A stretch of 64,000 nucleotides of DNA from Phycomyces blakesleeanus NRRL 1555(-) (GCF_001638985.1 NW_017265147.1:1184521-1248520), one strand, 5' to 3'; shown: positions 23,910-35,526, numbered from the stretch's first letter. A program made the numbers and translations. The notes: generated by a model from the letters alone, not told the origin.

Positions 23910-24171
23910 CAGTAAGACACCCTATAAAAGTCGCACAATCAAAGAAAATAAGTCGCATATTTAAGAGTTCTTGCGTTATGAACGAACCTTTTTCTTTAAA
24001 AATACAAACTGCACAGAAAAGCACTCTTAGGCTATTAGCCCATTAGACATTCTGATACTATATTTTATCATGTATACTTAATCTTTTAAATGTAAAAAAC
24101 TTTGAAAAAATTTTATCCCAAAAATGCGCCTTATTTTTTCGAATTATGCGACTTACAAATGTGCTTTACTG
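23910..24171. mobile_element. Tc1/mariner-type MITE (non-autonomous)
   Basis: A 262-bp element with imperfect inverted ends of about 50 bp. Left end CAGTAAGACACC; the reverse complement of the right end starts CAGTAAAGCAC; inside both arms recur AAGTCGCA and AAAATAAG(T/G)CGCA. Both ends are bordered by TA (23908-23909 and 24172-24173). CAGT at the tips with TA target duplication is the classical Tc1/mariner arrangement. There is no coding capacity. It lies between convergent genes 5 (+) and 6 (-), only 20 bp from the stop of member 6. Confidence 0.75.
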
Positions 24172-24191
24172 TATTTGAAGCTTTGTACTGA

Positions 24192-24692
24192 CTAAAAGCA
24201 GTTAAAGAAACTATTTTTAAAAAAAAAATACACGCATTAGATAAATTGAAACACATCTACATATATAAATCTATCCTTATTCTTTACCGAGCTTTTTTGG
24301 ACGATCCATCTTGTGAATTACTACTGGGTTTAGTTTTCTTGGCAGGATTCTTCTTTGCCATGGAACATAGCTTTGAGACCGAGCCACTTCCACTTGATGA
24401 ACCACCGGAAGAACCCTTTGGAGACTTTGGTGCACTATCAGCTACAAACACACATATATACATATACATAAATTTATGTAAGAGAAAGGAAGGTATATTT
24501 ATGCTGTTGATGTTGTGTGTTTTTTTTTCTTTGATAAAAATTAAATAACTCTTCTATGATTATTTTTTTGGTACTATTATCTAATAACCATTGTAGCTTA
24601 CATTTGGTTCCACACAGCGAACCTGTTCTGGGAAATGTACTTCCTCCCATTTTTGGAGGAGTGATTGGACGGTCGTTGGAAAATAGAGGCAT
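24192..24692 (-). CDS. Small TPP-motif protein with FFNCF tail (island member 6)
   Basis: Function not recognised. Exons 24692-24602, 24441-24288 and 24210-24192 give 87 aa. Exon 1 carries MPLFSNDRPITPPKMGG, then STFPRTGSLCG. Exon 2 is Ser/Lys-rich: DSAPKSPKGSSGG, SGSGSVSKLCSMAKKN, then KPSSNSQDGSSKKA. The 19-nt exon 3 codes for (R)FFNCF and stop. It aligns with member 7 over its whole length: RPxTPPxxGGSxFPxTGxLC, SGSxSKxC, SSxSQDGxxKK and the FNCF end. That cross-paralogue match is the best evidence that the third exon is real. Retaining intron 2 ends the protein at KKAR. SP and TP sites suggest proline-directed phosphorylation, which is inferred. Confidence 0.74.
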
Positions 24693-24725
24693 GATAGTGT
24701 GCGTAAACTACAATAGATATAAGTG

Positions 24726-24782
<57 letters not shown>

Positions 24783-25811
24783 TGAATAAACAGAGTTAAG
24801 ATATCTAGCTGTAAGCCGATACTTATAAAGATGTTCTTTGTTGTCTTACATTTTGGCTTTTGGCTTTATTGTAAAAATAGCCTATATTGGATCATCAAAC
24901 ACTACGATTCTATTTCTACCAAAATACGAACAAAAATACTTAATTTTATTTTGGTCCAAGTCTTTTTTGTTTTGACATCTAAGTAAGCATCAAGAAAGAA
25001 CTTTTGATATCTCGATTCGAGCTCTGTACTACTTTTGAGCACATTTATATATACATACAATAATCTCATTTCAGTATATACTTGATGTTGTGGTCGAGCA
25101 ATTTTATTCTTAATGATTATAAAAAATGAACCTTCGTTTGGCCTAAATAGACAGATAGCTTTACAGCACATTTATATAATTATAAATTTACAAACCGATG
25201 AGTGGGAACTCTGGTGTTGTCGCTGTTACTCTTGTTGTTCATTACACGTATGATTTCTCATTTTTCTAATATGAGTGTGTTGTCATGGTAAATACAACTG
25301 TTAACGGAAACTTTGGCTGTTTTTTTAATTGCAGCAAGTTACTCTCGCACAACTTTATGTATAGACCCAGAGTGCATTTTTTTATAACAATTTTTTGAAA
25401 AGAGGACGTTTTTTTTTTTTTAGATTATTATAGTGTAGAAAGAAGGCTTCCTAGCTATTCAGTTAAGACTAAATCAAATACGACATCGTTCTTGAACCCT
25501 AATTTTAAGAGCACGACGTTTCCAAGATAAGAGCTAGTCTTTCCTGAACGAATTATCTACATTTAGTCAAACTATAAAACTCCAGGTAAATTAAGCAGAA
25601 TCATCATTTAACACTAGTACCACTATATCTACATTTTGACACATGAGGCTTGTGGCTGAAATGAATTCATTTATTTCTTACTCTTTAACAGAAGAAGAGG
25701 GAAAGAGGGAAATGAATACAAGGGTTGTGTACTTTGGGTTGCTTTAATATTAAAACAGACAAAATAAATAGGGCAAATCTCTACTCCATGTGCACACAAA
25801 TTGAATTTTTG
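24693..25811. other. Intergenic, members 6 and 7
   Basis: Upstream region of member 6, with an AT then GT microsatellite at 24726-24780, followed by AT-rich sequence. A T11 run sits near 25410. No gene is recognised. Confidence 0.5.
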
Positions 25812-26259
25812 TTAAAAGCAGTTGAACATGCTAATGAAAGAATAAAGTAAAGGTCAGACAGAAAAACATTAAATACGCACATCAATAGATATATCTATAT
25901 ATTTGTATATCTTACCCTTTCTTTTTAGGTCCGTCTTGTGAGCTGCTGCTAGCTTTGTTTTTACCAAGACATGACTTTGTTTCACCTCCGCATATCTTTG
26001 AGGCAGATCCGGATGATCCTGACGGTTTAAAAGCAGGCATTGACTTGGCTTTAAATATTAACAATATATAAGATACAGAGCACAGAATACATTATTCTTC
26101 GAATAATTTACTACTACTATTACTAATATAATAATAATAATAATCAATTTAGAATCATTTTAAAATCATACATGGTTTGCATAGTGTTCCAGTTTTAGGA
26201 AATACTGATCCTCCAGTGGCTGGAGGAGTGCGTGGCCGTTTGTTGGTGAATGGATTCAT
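25812..26259 (-). CDS. Small TPP-motif protein with MFNCF tail (island member 7)
   Basis: Paralogue of member 6. Exons 26259-26172, 26048-25916 and 25830-25812 give 79 aa. Exon 1: MNPFTNKRPRTPPATGG, SVFPKTGTLCKP. Exon 2: SMPAFKPSGSSGSASKICGG, then KSCLGKNKASSSSQDGPKKK. The 19-nt exon 3 reads MFNCF after a split Gly codon. Intron 1 is phase 1, intron 2 phase 2 (donor GTAAGA, acceptor CTTTCATTAG). Compared with member 6 the N-terminal motif, both Cys positions, SSQDG and the FNCF end are kept, while the linkers vary. Unspliced intron 2 would stop right after KKKG. Role unknown. Confidence 0.74.
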
Positions 26260-27199
26260 GGTGTTTATGTACTTTTATCTTATAATAAATAATATTTATA
26301 ATTATAATAAAGTACAAGAAGTATATGGAAGAAGTATACTTTATTTCTTTCTCTTTATCTCTGAATTTTTTGCTTGAACTTATATATATGCAGTTTCGTT
26401 CTGTTGTCTTATTTACTTGACAATAATATAGTCAAATCAATGACTCTCTTTCTTCATATATATATGTGTGTGTGTGTCTTTATTTCCCTAATATTTATCA
26501 GTAAAAAAAAACATGCTCTCACATCTTTGCTAATATACAAAGACACCGCATAGGTATTTTTAGAAAATGCTTATTGTTGCTGTTGCTATAGATATAAATG
26601 TCTATTCAAACAAGCTGTAAATTGTATTTCTTTTTTTTTCTCTGACCATTCTTATCTAATAGATATGACTGATTATAGACTGAATTTTATACGTTAATTC
26701 GTGTTATTTTATTCTATTATTCTATGGATATATATATATATATTGCAATCATTGTCAAAATGTCGCTTATTTTTGTTTCATTTTTTAACTCGATAAATAT
26801 TTTCAAGACATAAGAGTTAGATCAGTATTGTTAAATACAAAGAAAACAAAAAAATTCATGGCACTTGATTCGCTTGGAATAATTGTGATCACTATCATAG
26901 ATTTTGTCTTTCCAGTTACTTTCCGCATTTAAAATATGGTTATTCCTTTTTTAATTTATTTATTTGTTTATTCATTCATTAATTGATCGAGTAATTTTCT
27001 TCTTTGTCTTCTTTCCCTTCTTCCTCTCTCTTTCTTGAGACTCTGGCGAAATTTAATCAGGAAAATACTAATGAAAGCTATTTTTGATAAAAGAGGATTA
27101 TTAATATAACATTAATTTTTTTTCAAGTATATATGTATATACTTACATTTGTGCAAAAAAAGTGGTTTTTTTTCTGGTGATTTGGAAACTATTTGCCAG
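26260..27199. other. Intergenic, members 7 and 8
   Basis: AT-rich upstream region of member 7. An AT/GT run lies at 26456-26477. The 3' part of member 8 may extend into the right end of this stretch (acceptor CTTTCATTAG near 27080, identical to that of member 7). Confidence 0.4.
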
Positions 27200-27356
27200 C
27201 TGTGCCTACAATAAATAAATTAAAAGCATTTATATTAACCCAATATATGCCCATTGATGTTTTGAATCACATACGCTTGCGGACAATTTGTCCAGTCGAG
27301 GGTTTAGTAGTTCCACCGGTCAATGGGGGAGTAATAGGACGCTTGACAGAAGACAT
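27200..27356 (-). CDS. TPP-motif small protein, uncertain 3' end (island member 8)
   Basis: Exon 1 (27356-27275) reads MSSVKRPITPPLTGG, then STGQIVRK, and ends in phase 1 at a strong GTATGT donor, like members 6 and 7. The rest is unclear. The nearest acceptor (TATTGTAG, 27211) gives TAGK and stop, a 32-aa product ending near 27200. A later acceptor (AAATAG) opens a Lys-rich frame SKSPEKKPLFLHK up to a GTAAGT donor, but its phase does not lead into an FNCF-type micro-exon. A downstream CTTTCATTAG equals the member 7 acceptor, yet what follows reads differently. It may be a decaying copy or a shorter variant. Confidence 0.45.
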
Positions 27357-29939
27357 TGCTTTGAGAAAGGTATAGAGAAAGAAGAGTGGTTTTTTTTTCT
27401 GTTGTAGAGAAGAATGATGTGTCAAATTTATTTTTTTGAAATTAAATATTTATACTAATTTCACTTTGGTTTAATTCTTTCCAACTCTTGTATTTGATTC
27501 ATTTTTGCTTTATTTTATTTTTCTAGTTTATGTGTTGTTTTGTTGCTGTAATTCTAGATGTTGTCTGTTATATTGGATTATAGATAAGTAGATAACTAGA
27601 TTGATTGATAAATATTTTGAGATACATAAAAAACAAATTTTGGGGCTCATAATTATTATTTTGTTTTTTTTTTTGGGTATCTAGTAGTCGATAATTGGTT
27701 CCATAGGTGTAGACAAGACAACAAAGTTTTGCGTACCCAAAGAGATGTTAAGGTTTTTTGATATTTAATTGAATTGAATAATAGGTCTATATGTAAAACA
27801 GGATTCAAATGGACAACAATATCAGAGTCTGGAACTATATATGCTTGTTTTTTTTTCTTGGGAATTTAATCTTTTACTTTATATAATTATGAGTATGATA
27901 TATACAGAACCGTAACTAGAATCTCTTTATTTATTTGTCTGTTTTTTTTTCCAATTCAAAATCTTAATAGTAAATTGTGGTCCCCCCTTCCTTCCGGGGG
28001 CAATTTAACTTGACTTGTTGTCTGGTTGTTCGCACAGGTCTAGAGCTAATGGAAACCGACTAGGATAACAAGCCAAAGGTAAATGACGATAAAAGTAATA
28101 TCAACGTAGCAAATTCTGATAGTTGTGCTGCCATTGGTTCTATAGTCGGGATAAATTAAAATATGATTGACACGTTTAATTAATCTGTAAGTATCATAGC
28201 TTATAACACAATGTTAGCTTCTAATGATTGCTATATAATCTTTTGGTAAAACCAAATACCCAAACCAAGTATTACGGGATAGCATTATAAAAGGCCAAGA
28301 AATAACAAGAGGATCTTTATTAAAGACTCTTGAACCCATTTTTCTGTGGTGGTAGATAACCTGGTATAAGCTGATTGGATTCCAAGTATTAAGGATACTA
28401 ATTCTATATTCAATTGATAGGCTAAACTAGACAGTCAGGCTCGAAATCAAATAATCACTGTAGTAAATGGCAGACTTTATAACTCCGTATATTTCCTACG
28501 TTTACGGCGTTGTAAATTTTACCAATAGGATGTTAGCTGTAAGTAAATTAAAATTATTTACAGCGAATAGTAGAGAGCTTTTTATCTGACTTTATATATT
28601 TTATACCAAAAGTAGCAGTCTTCTACTATCTGTGTTTAAATTATTCATCGACTTAGAATAGGGAGACGATGGTTGCAATGAGAGAGAGAAAACAACTATA
28701 ATGACTTTATTAACATACATTTTTACGAATAATTGGCAAATACAATATCTATATTAATGTTTTCTATATGTATTATGTTTTGTTTTTAAGGTTTTACTGC
28801 TATAAATGAAGATTTATGTTATATTTACTTGTATTTGAGCTTATTTTATTAAAACAAACATATCCAAAGAACAACCTAATATGTTTACCACTTAATAATG
28901 CGCTTAAGAAAACATATACGTAAGCTCCGTCATAAGTAAGAGTTCTTAGCGGCATGGAGAACATACTAAATTATGTAGCCAAATAGCAGACATAGTTTAA
29001 CACACGAGTTTACCCTTTTGACAATCGTATACCAACCCTTTAGGACAGCTACTCTTGACAAACAGTTGTGTAGAAGTCCGGATACTCTTGTATTGAGGCA
29101 AGCTTATTTTTGGTAGTTTACTCTTTATATTATTTCTTTATCTTTAATGTTATACCATGCAACCTTCTCGCAATCGATTACTTATCTTTTTCATATGGAG
29201 ATGTGTAATTTTTGAAGATTAACTTCCTTTTACTAGATCTGAGAGTGCTTAATATCATACTTGCTTGTATATAAAAGTGCAGTATGAGAAATAGAAGAAT
29301 TTTAACGAGAATTTGAAAGACAAATGCTCTTATTTATACTGAACTCTTTGATGTGTTATGTTAACAATTGATATCATGTCCCATATAATGAGTTTTGCAA
29401 AGAACTAATTTATATTTATGATTGACATTGTGATACATGTGAGCCAAGAGCCTCCTTATATAGTTTATACCATGGCATTTGAAAAATATCAGGTAGATAT
29501 GTTTTCAAAAATCCAAAGGATAAGGTTCAGCTTTAGAGGTTTAGATAGTCGTTAAATCTTCAACGGATAGCTTTAAAAAGAAATGAAACATTGGAGTTAC
29601 AGTGCTCTCACAAATTTGGGAATTCACTTAGCCTACACCTACACCGATGTTTTAACGGATTAGATAGCAAGATCTCTAATATACTGCTTGAGACGATGTT
29701 TTTTGTCTGAAATAATTTATTACTTGCGTATTTAAAAAAAAATACTAGCTTTAATATATATAAAAGCCTGGAAAATGGAATACTATAGGAAAAACAAGAT
29801 GATTCTTACAGGCAGTATTGATAGGAATTATGGAAATAACCATATATGGGTATTTAAAAAAAATTAACCCTTCTTCTTTAGCAGGGGTTAAATTTACGGA
29901 CTTTAAAGCTAAATGGCCTTTTTGGATTTTGGAAATCAC
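27357..29939. other. Gene-free AT-rich stretch
   Basis: Long stretch with stops in all frames and no recognisable protein, tRNA or rRNA. A short C6/G5 hairpin (CCCCCCTTCCTTCCGGGGG) lies at about 27980-28000. It may contain decayed transposon sequence, but I cannot identify any. Confidence 0.5.
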
Positions 29940-29941
29940 TA

Positions 29942-30918
29942 GGTGCTCACGGAGTGAAGTGTCAATCGACCAAAAAGTGTCAATCGACCAATTTGGAAGG
30001 ATCTCAAGCCTAAATATGGTATATAATTTTTAAAGTCCACAAAAAATGTCCCTGCTCTTGACACGTAGGGTACTTGAGGGAGCAGGTGTAACTAATTACA
30101 AGTCTACTATGAGGAAGAACGCTCTAGTTGAATAGTGTTTATGGCCGGGTTACTAGCTAGCAAGGGCTGTATTCCCAATTGGAGGCGTGGTAACGAGGGT
30201 CAATAAACTACAGTCAAGAGGAAACGTTCTCAAGACAATAGAACTGCACTCAGTATTTAATTAGGGGCGTCAAATAATATTTATGACTAGGCGTATGGGG
30301 ATGGAATCAGTTGTCAAAATGAATAAAAATGGGAAAGTGTTTTTAACGAGGTAAAAAGGTTACTTTATTGTTCTTCACTAAACTTCCTCTGATAATGGCC
30401 TCCTCTGCCAACTTCGTCTATCTACTCTACATCCACTTCAGTCTCCTCTCGCCACTTCTCACTTTTTCCGCAGTGTGGCGGCCACCAACCACCATGCCCA
30501 CCGTCTCACTCTTGACCAGGGACAAATTATTTTTAAATACCATATATGGTACTTAATTTCTCTTGCTATCAACACGGTGTGTGAGAACCATTTTTATTTC
30601 ATTACTTTGTCTTGTTCTTCAATCTCTTTTTAATTATGTATGCTAATATATTTTTACTCACAATAGTATTATTGAGATATGGCTTGTTGTAACTTCCGTT
30701 AAAAGCCATATTTTACATGTTTTCTCTTAATAACACATGGAAAATAATTATATTTCATTTGTTATATTTTCAAAGAGATATAAGTGTCTTGAGTATAGTA
30801 TTTTATTATAATACCAACATTTTATCACGTGGACAATGTCTATATTTGTATTTTGTTTCATTTCCAAATTAGTCGATTGACACTTTTTGGTCGATTGACA
30901 CTTCACTCCGTGAGTACC
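29942..30918. mobile_element. 977-bp element with 57-bp terminal inverted repeats
   Basis: Left arm 29942-29998 and right arm 30862-30918 are inverted copies with two mismatches in 57 bp (tips GGTGCTCACGGAGTG and GGTACTCACGGAGTG). Each arm contains two direct copies of AAGTGTCAATCGACCA, as expected for transposase-binding sites. TA flanks both ends (29940-29941 and 30919-30920). No transposase is encoded; the longest inside frame (30368-30556) is not protein-like. A non-autonomous DNA transposon with TA target duplication. Confidence 0.85.
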
Positions 30919-30972
30919 TACTATATATGGTGTTTAGTATCTATATCAATACACGATTTTATATCAATAAAG

Positions 30973-30987
30973 CACTCCGAGAGTACC
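30973..30987. repeat. Extra copy of the element's terminal 15 bp
   Basis: CACTCCGAGAGTACC matches the right tip of the adjacent element (CACTCCGTGAGTACC) with one mismatch, about 70 bp outside it. It may be a relic of a nested or earlier insertion. Confidence 0.5.
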
Positions 30988-31394
30988 TTGTGTCTCAATT
31001 CTCATTTATGTTTGTCCAAAAAAGGTAAGAAAATTGTCTAGAAATTGATTTTCATTCGTCCAAAAAAAAAAGCTAACATCGTCTCAATCTCAAGTAGAAA
31101 CAGTGTAATCTGATAAGCGATTTTAAAAATGGCGTAATAAAGACATCGTAAGAGTTTCACAGTCTTTCATATGTATATTTTAATTATTATATTATTTATT
31201 TTAAATTTTTCCTCCTCTCCTTCCTCTTCCTCTTTTTCTTTTTCTTCTTATTGGCTTTGCTTGGCTCTTAAAGTAGTATAGATTAGAGATATAACAAGAA
31301 CAATCCTTAGTTTGTAAATTTCTTTTGCGTAAATATATATATATATATATATAGCTTTTTTTTTCTGTCTGTCTATCGACCTCTATTTGATATC

Positions 31395-33939
31395 ATGGAG
31401 AGTACACGGTTCGTTGTACTGCGTGGCTCTGAAGCTTGTTATTCTATTGTCCGACAAAGGACAAAGGCTGGTCTATGGTCTTCAGTCCGCTCATTACACA
31501 ATATTCGACAAGCATCTCTTTCCAACCGAGAAACGCACTTCATTCTCACCAACAACGAAAGTCTCAGACGGACTAGAACCCCTAGATACACACTCTATAA
31601 AAGAGAGCTGCGGCTCCATGGTACTCACAACCATAGTCATGGTGGTGCACATGATCATGTTCATGTAGATCTAGGAACAACTATTCGAAATTCTGGTAAG
31701 CATATTTATAGACAAATTTACACATAAACATGTATATGATATATTTGCTATTTATTTAATTTAAGCTAATTCTTTTTTAATAAATAAATATTATCGGTGA
31801 AAATTAATTCATGTGATAGGCAAACAAGGTGTGCGTATCACAGTGATTGGAATGGCTGCCAACGTTGGATTGACTGTTTCAAAAGGACTGGCTGGTTGGT
31901 GAGTTATTTATTATAATTTATAAAGTAAAATAAATACGAGGAAAAAGCAGCAGAAGAATTAGTGCGTATTGTATGTTCGGATAGTCTGTGGAAAGAAAGA
32001 AAGAAAGGGTGTATAGTTACTTACCTTATTTTACTTATTGACTATTGTTATCGTGATAATTATTATTATAGGATGATGAATTCGGCTTCGTTATTAGCTG
32101 ATGCTGCCCACTCGTTTAGCGGTAAATTAACAAACTCGTACAAAGATATTGTATTTTATTTTATAAAAGAGAATATATATTTAAACTAACAATTTACATA
32201 TAATAAAATTCGTTATTGTTATTGTTATTGTTATCAGATCTTCTTAGTGATTTTGTGACTCTCTACACGTTCAAGATGTCTCGAAAAGAACCGGACGCCA
32301 TTTACCCTTATGGATATGGTAATATTAGTAATGAGATAAGGGAATCTAAAGAAAGAGAGAAGAGAAGGAAAGAAAAGAAAAGAAAAGAAAAGGAAATGAT
32401 TTGGTTGATTATTATTAATTATTGATTATTACTATCACAGGCAAGTACGAAACAGTAGGTACCTTGGCTGTGTCTTCGCTTTTGATTGCGGGTGCATTCG
32501 GAATCGGAATACATTCTTTTGAGCTGTTGATGGCAGCCTTGAATGTGTCTGGGGTTGATTTGGTAACTCAAGGTGCCTCGGTGGCCGCAACAGCTACAGC
32601 CGAGGCAAATTCTGGCACTGATATATTGTCTAACACCACCACTGCCAATGCAAATGTCAATACAAGTACCAACACCAGTAGCTCCCTGAGCCATGGTCAT
32701 AGTCACGGCCATTTTTATTCGAATGACGGAGTTTTGGATCCGAATGCTGCATGGTTTGCATTGGCAAGTGTTATAACCAAGGAGTGGTTGTACCGTGCAA
32801 GTAAGTTTAGTTATCTGTGATCCTTGTTTAGCTTTTTTTTTGTTACTATTATCTTGGGTTGTTTTCTTGCTTTCTTTGTTTCATCCTTTGTTTCTTTCTT
32901 TGTGTTGCACAAAAACACAGAAAGCTTAAAAGTATAAAAGTATTAAAGTAGTAGAAATAAAGAAGTATTAGGAGGAAAGAACAAGGAGGGGTAATCAAGT
33001 TCTATGATAATGATAACAATAATAAATGTTGCTCTTTCTGTAGCTATCAAGGTTGGTGAAAAAGAACGAAGTGATGTGTTGGTCGCAAATGCTTGGTAAG
33101 TTGTGATTATTATATCTTGTTTTATTGGCAAAACAATCAAATGCAAGATGTTTGTTGTTGTTGTTGTGATTACTATTATCATATTTGTCAACTGACGTAT
33201 ATTGTTCGTATATATATATATGTGAATGTGTGTGTTTGTTTTTGGGGGGTTATTATTATTTTAGGCATCATCGATCCGATGCATATTCCAGTGTGGTTGC
33301 TTTGGTTGCAATTGGTGGTAGTTGGGCAGGTCTCCCTGTTCTGGATCCACTTGGGGGTTTGTTAGTGGCCGGCATGATCTTTCAGAGCGGCGGGTCACTA
33401 ATGAGATCCTCATTGAGGGAATTGACAGACAAGGGTATTGGTCCAGCCGAGATCACCGACATATTATCGGCTATCAACAAGGTCAAGGTAAGTCAAATAG
33501 ATAAATACAAACAAACAAACAAACAAACAAACAAGCAAGCAAGCAAATATAGAATAGAATAAGCCAATGAATGAATAAATACATATAAAATATAAAATCA
33601 TAAGAAAAAAGAAGAAGATCCCTAATTTTGTACAACCCCAAATGCACACACTACAATACAATCCACACTACAATACAATACAAAATACAAATCAAATCAA
33701 ATCAAATCAAATCAATAAAGGAACAAGAGCAAGATCTTATTGATTTTCACTCCATCAGAGGACGCAAGATGGGCCCATTCCATCATCTTGACCTTGTCCT
33801 GCAACTCAACCCTCAGTTAACCATCTCCCAGGCCCATCGCATTGAACAACTCGTCCGTCACACAATCAAGACGGAATGCAAGCTTATTCAGGAAGTTCTT
33901 GTTCATCTTGACGCAGAAAAACAACCACCTCACCACTAA
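31395..33939 (+). CDS. CDF-family metal transporter, mitochondrial type (MMT/ZnT9-like)
   Basis: Cation diffusion facilitators move Zn, Fe or Mn by proton antiport; the N-terminus here looks like a mitochondrial presequence, as in yeast Mmt1/Mmt2. Eight exons: 31395-31695, 31820-31898, 32072-32121, 32238-32318, 32441-32800, 33044-33095, 33265-33487, 33721-33939; 454 aa. Residues 1-70 are Arg/Ser-rich with few acids. A His cluster (HNHSHGGAHDHVH) precedes TM1. TM2 carries the metal-site motif DAAHSFSD (HxxxD), and TM5 carries HHRSD (about 309-313), the second HxxxD. A cytosolic-type loop between TM3 and TM4 has a second His stretch (HGHSHGHF) after an Asn/Thr-rich insert. The C-terminal ferredoxin-like domain (DFHSIRGRKMGP, HHLDLVLQLNP, VLVHLD) is complete. 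Substrate (Fe or Zn) cannot be told from sequence. Confidence 0.9.
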
Positions 33940-34956
33940 ACACGACATAACACAAGATACACCACATATATACACCACATATATACAATACAATACAATA
34001 CATTCACTCTCTTACTCACTCGTATATACACACCAAAAATATAAAATAAAAATAAAATAAAAATTATACGTACATAGATAGATACATTTAAATGTAAATG
34101 TAGATATATTTATATTTATATATTTATTTGAATGATTTCGGGATATTGCCTGATTTGACTATTCCGGTAAACTTGTTTCTTGTTTGTGTTTGTGCTAGTT
34201 TTTTTTTGAAGCTAAAAAAGGGGAAAAATATTCAAGTGATAATCAGTCATGTTTAATGGTAATACTGATATTAAACTGATACTAGTACTAATAAGATAAG
34301 GCAAAATTGGGTCTAGATGTGTTGCCAAAAAGGCTTTGATTTATCAGGCATAGACTTTTGGATTCAATAGGATAATAATGAAAATCAAAAACAAACAAAC
34401 AAACAAACAAACAAATGAATGAATGAATGAATGAATTGATGTATATGTTTGCTTATGTAAGAGAAATAAGGGGTTGAGGCAATGTGAGAATATAAAGATA
34501 AAGATATAGAGAGAAAAGGGATAGGATAGGGTGGGCTTCTTTAAATATCATTCTTGTACACATTTATGATACAGACCGACCAAGGATTGCATTATTATTT
34601 ATTTTATTAGTTTTTACATATACGAGACAAAGTAGTATGTGTATAGAATTGATAGTTGAAATGATGATGATGATGATGATTATTATTATTATTAATAGAA
34701 GTAAATGGTTTATATACAGGTTAAATTGAGAAAAAGGTACAATTTTGCTATCAAAGATATAAGATATATATGTATTTAAAAAAAGGGAGGATTATGATGA
34801 TGGCGATTATAATTATGACTATGATGATGGTAATGGTTATTAAATAGAATAAATAAATAATTAAGTAGATTGTTTGTGCAAAAGCATTATGATTTGCTTT
34901 GCTTTTTTGTATGTATATATGTATATATGTATATATGTATAAAGAAGTTGGGTTTT
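33940..34956. other. Intergenic, simple-repeat rich
   Basis: 3' flanks of two convergent genes. Runs include ACAA repeats near 34395, GAAT repeats near 34414, GAT repeats near 34660 and TATATG units near 34910-34938. No gene is seen. Confidence 0.5.
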
Positions 34957-35526
34957 TTAGGCCATTGGAAGACCATCAAGACGTGTTCGAAGGTGTGAGA
35001 GTGATTTCGACCATCTGGCATTGAGTTGTGCAGAGGTTACAGAGTCTAGTAGGCTCGTGAGCTGTTGATAATGACCAAGACATATTTCGACTGCTTCCTG
35101 TGCTGCCAAAAGATCACCACGGTAATAAATCGATCCGCGTGACTCTACCGCATAACCCATCTAAAATAGAAACAAACCAAAAATCAGTAAATATAAATCC
35201 AAATCCAAATATATATTTATATTTACCTCGTCTTCAGCAAGAGTGTGATATTCTTTGAATTCTGTATATAGCCGTGATAGTTGCTCTTGTTCAGCAACAG
35301 TATATTGTGTTTGCATTTGTGTTTGTGCCTGTGCCTGTGAACGTGAACGTGAACGTGTTTCTTCTGAAGCAGATGAGGATCGACGACGGATACGTGGAAA
35401 CCATCGAGAGGGTGTGAATGTATTTGAGGCTGATATTGACTGGTGGCATCCGCAAGTGCAGCTAGTTGTTGAATGTGATTTATCGATTCCAAAGAACCGT
35501 GCTGAGAAGGATATGATTGAAGGCAT
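34957..35526 (-). CDS. Conserved-looking helical protein, function unknown
   Basis: Not recognised. Exons 35526-35227 and 35160-34957 give 167 aa; the intron has GTAAAT donor and TTTTAG acceptor, phase 0. The start MPSIISF at 35526 is the first ATG; further upstream frame has no ATG. Residues 1-60 hold a Cys/His segment (SCTCGCHQ) and an Arg/Ser-rich basic stretch; 60-80 alternate Arg-Ser and Gln-Ala (translated GTGAAC/TGCCTGTG-type repeats). Residues 80-167 are predicted amphipathic helices (EQEQLSRLYTEFKEYHTLAEDE, ending RTRLDGLPMA) with a helical-hairpin look (YRGDLLAAQEAVEICLGHY). A microtubule-interacting-and-transport-like or TPR-like bundle is possible but not supported by a hallmark. 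Confidence 0.6.

Noticed and set aside
27980..28000. GC-rich hairpin as an RNA gene or terminator
   Set aside because: Isolated short stem with no conserved surroundings; a bacterial-type terminator is not meaningful here.
32419..32712. Minus-strand 97-codon frame with Gly/Cys pattern
   Set aside because: Antisense of CDF transporter exon 5.
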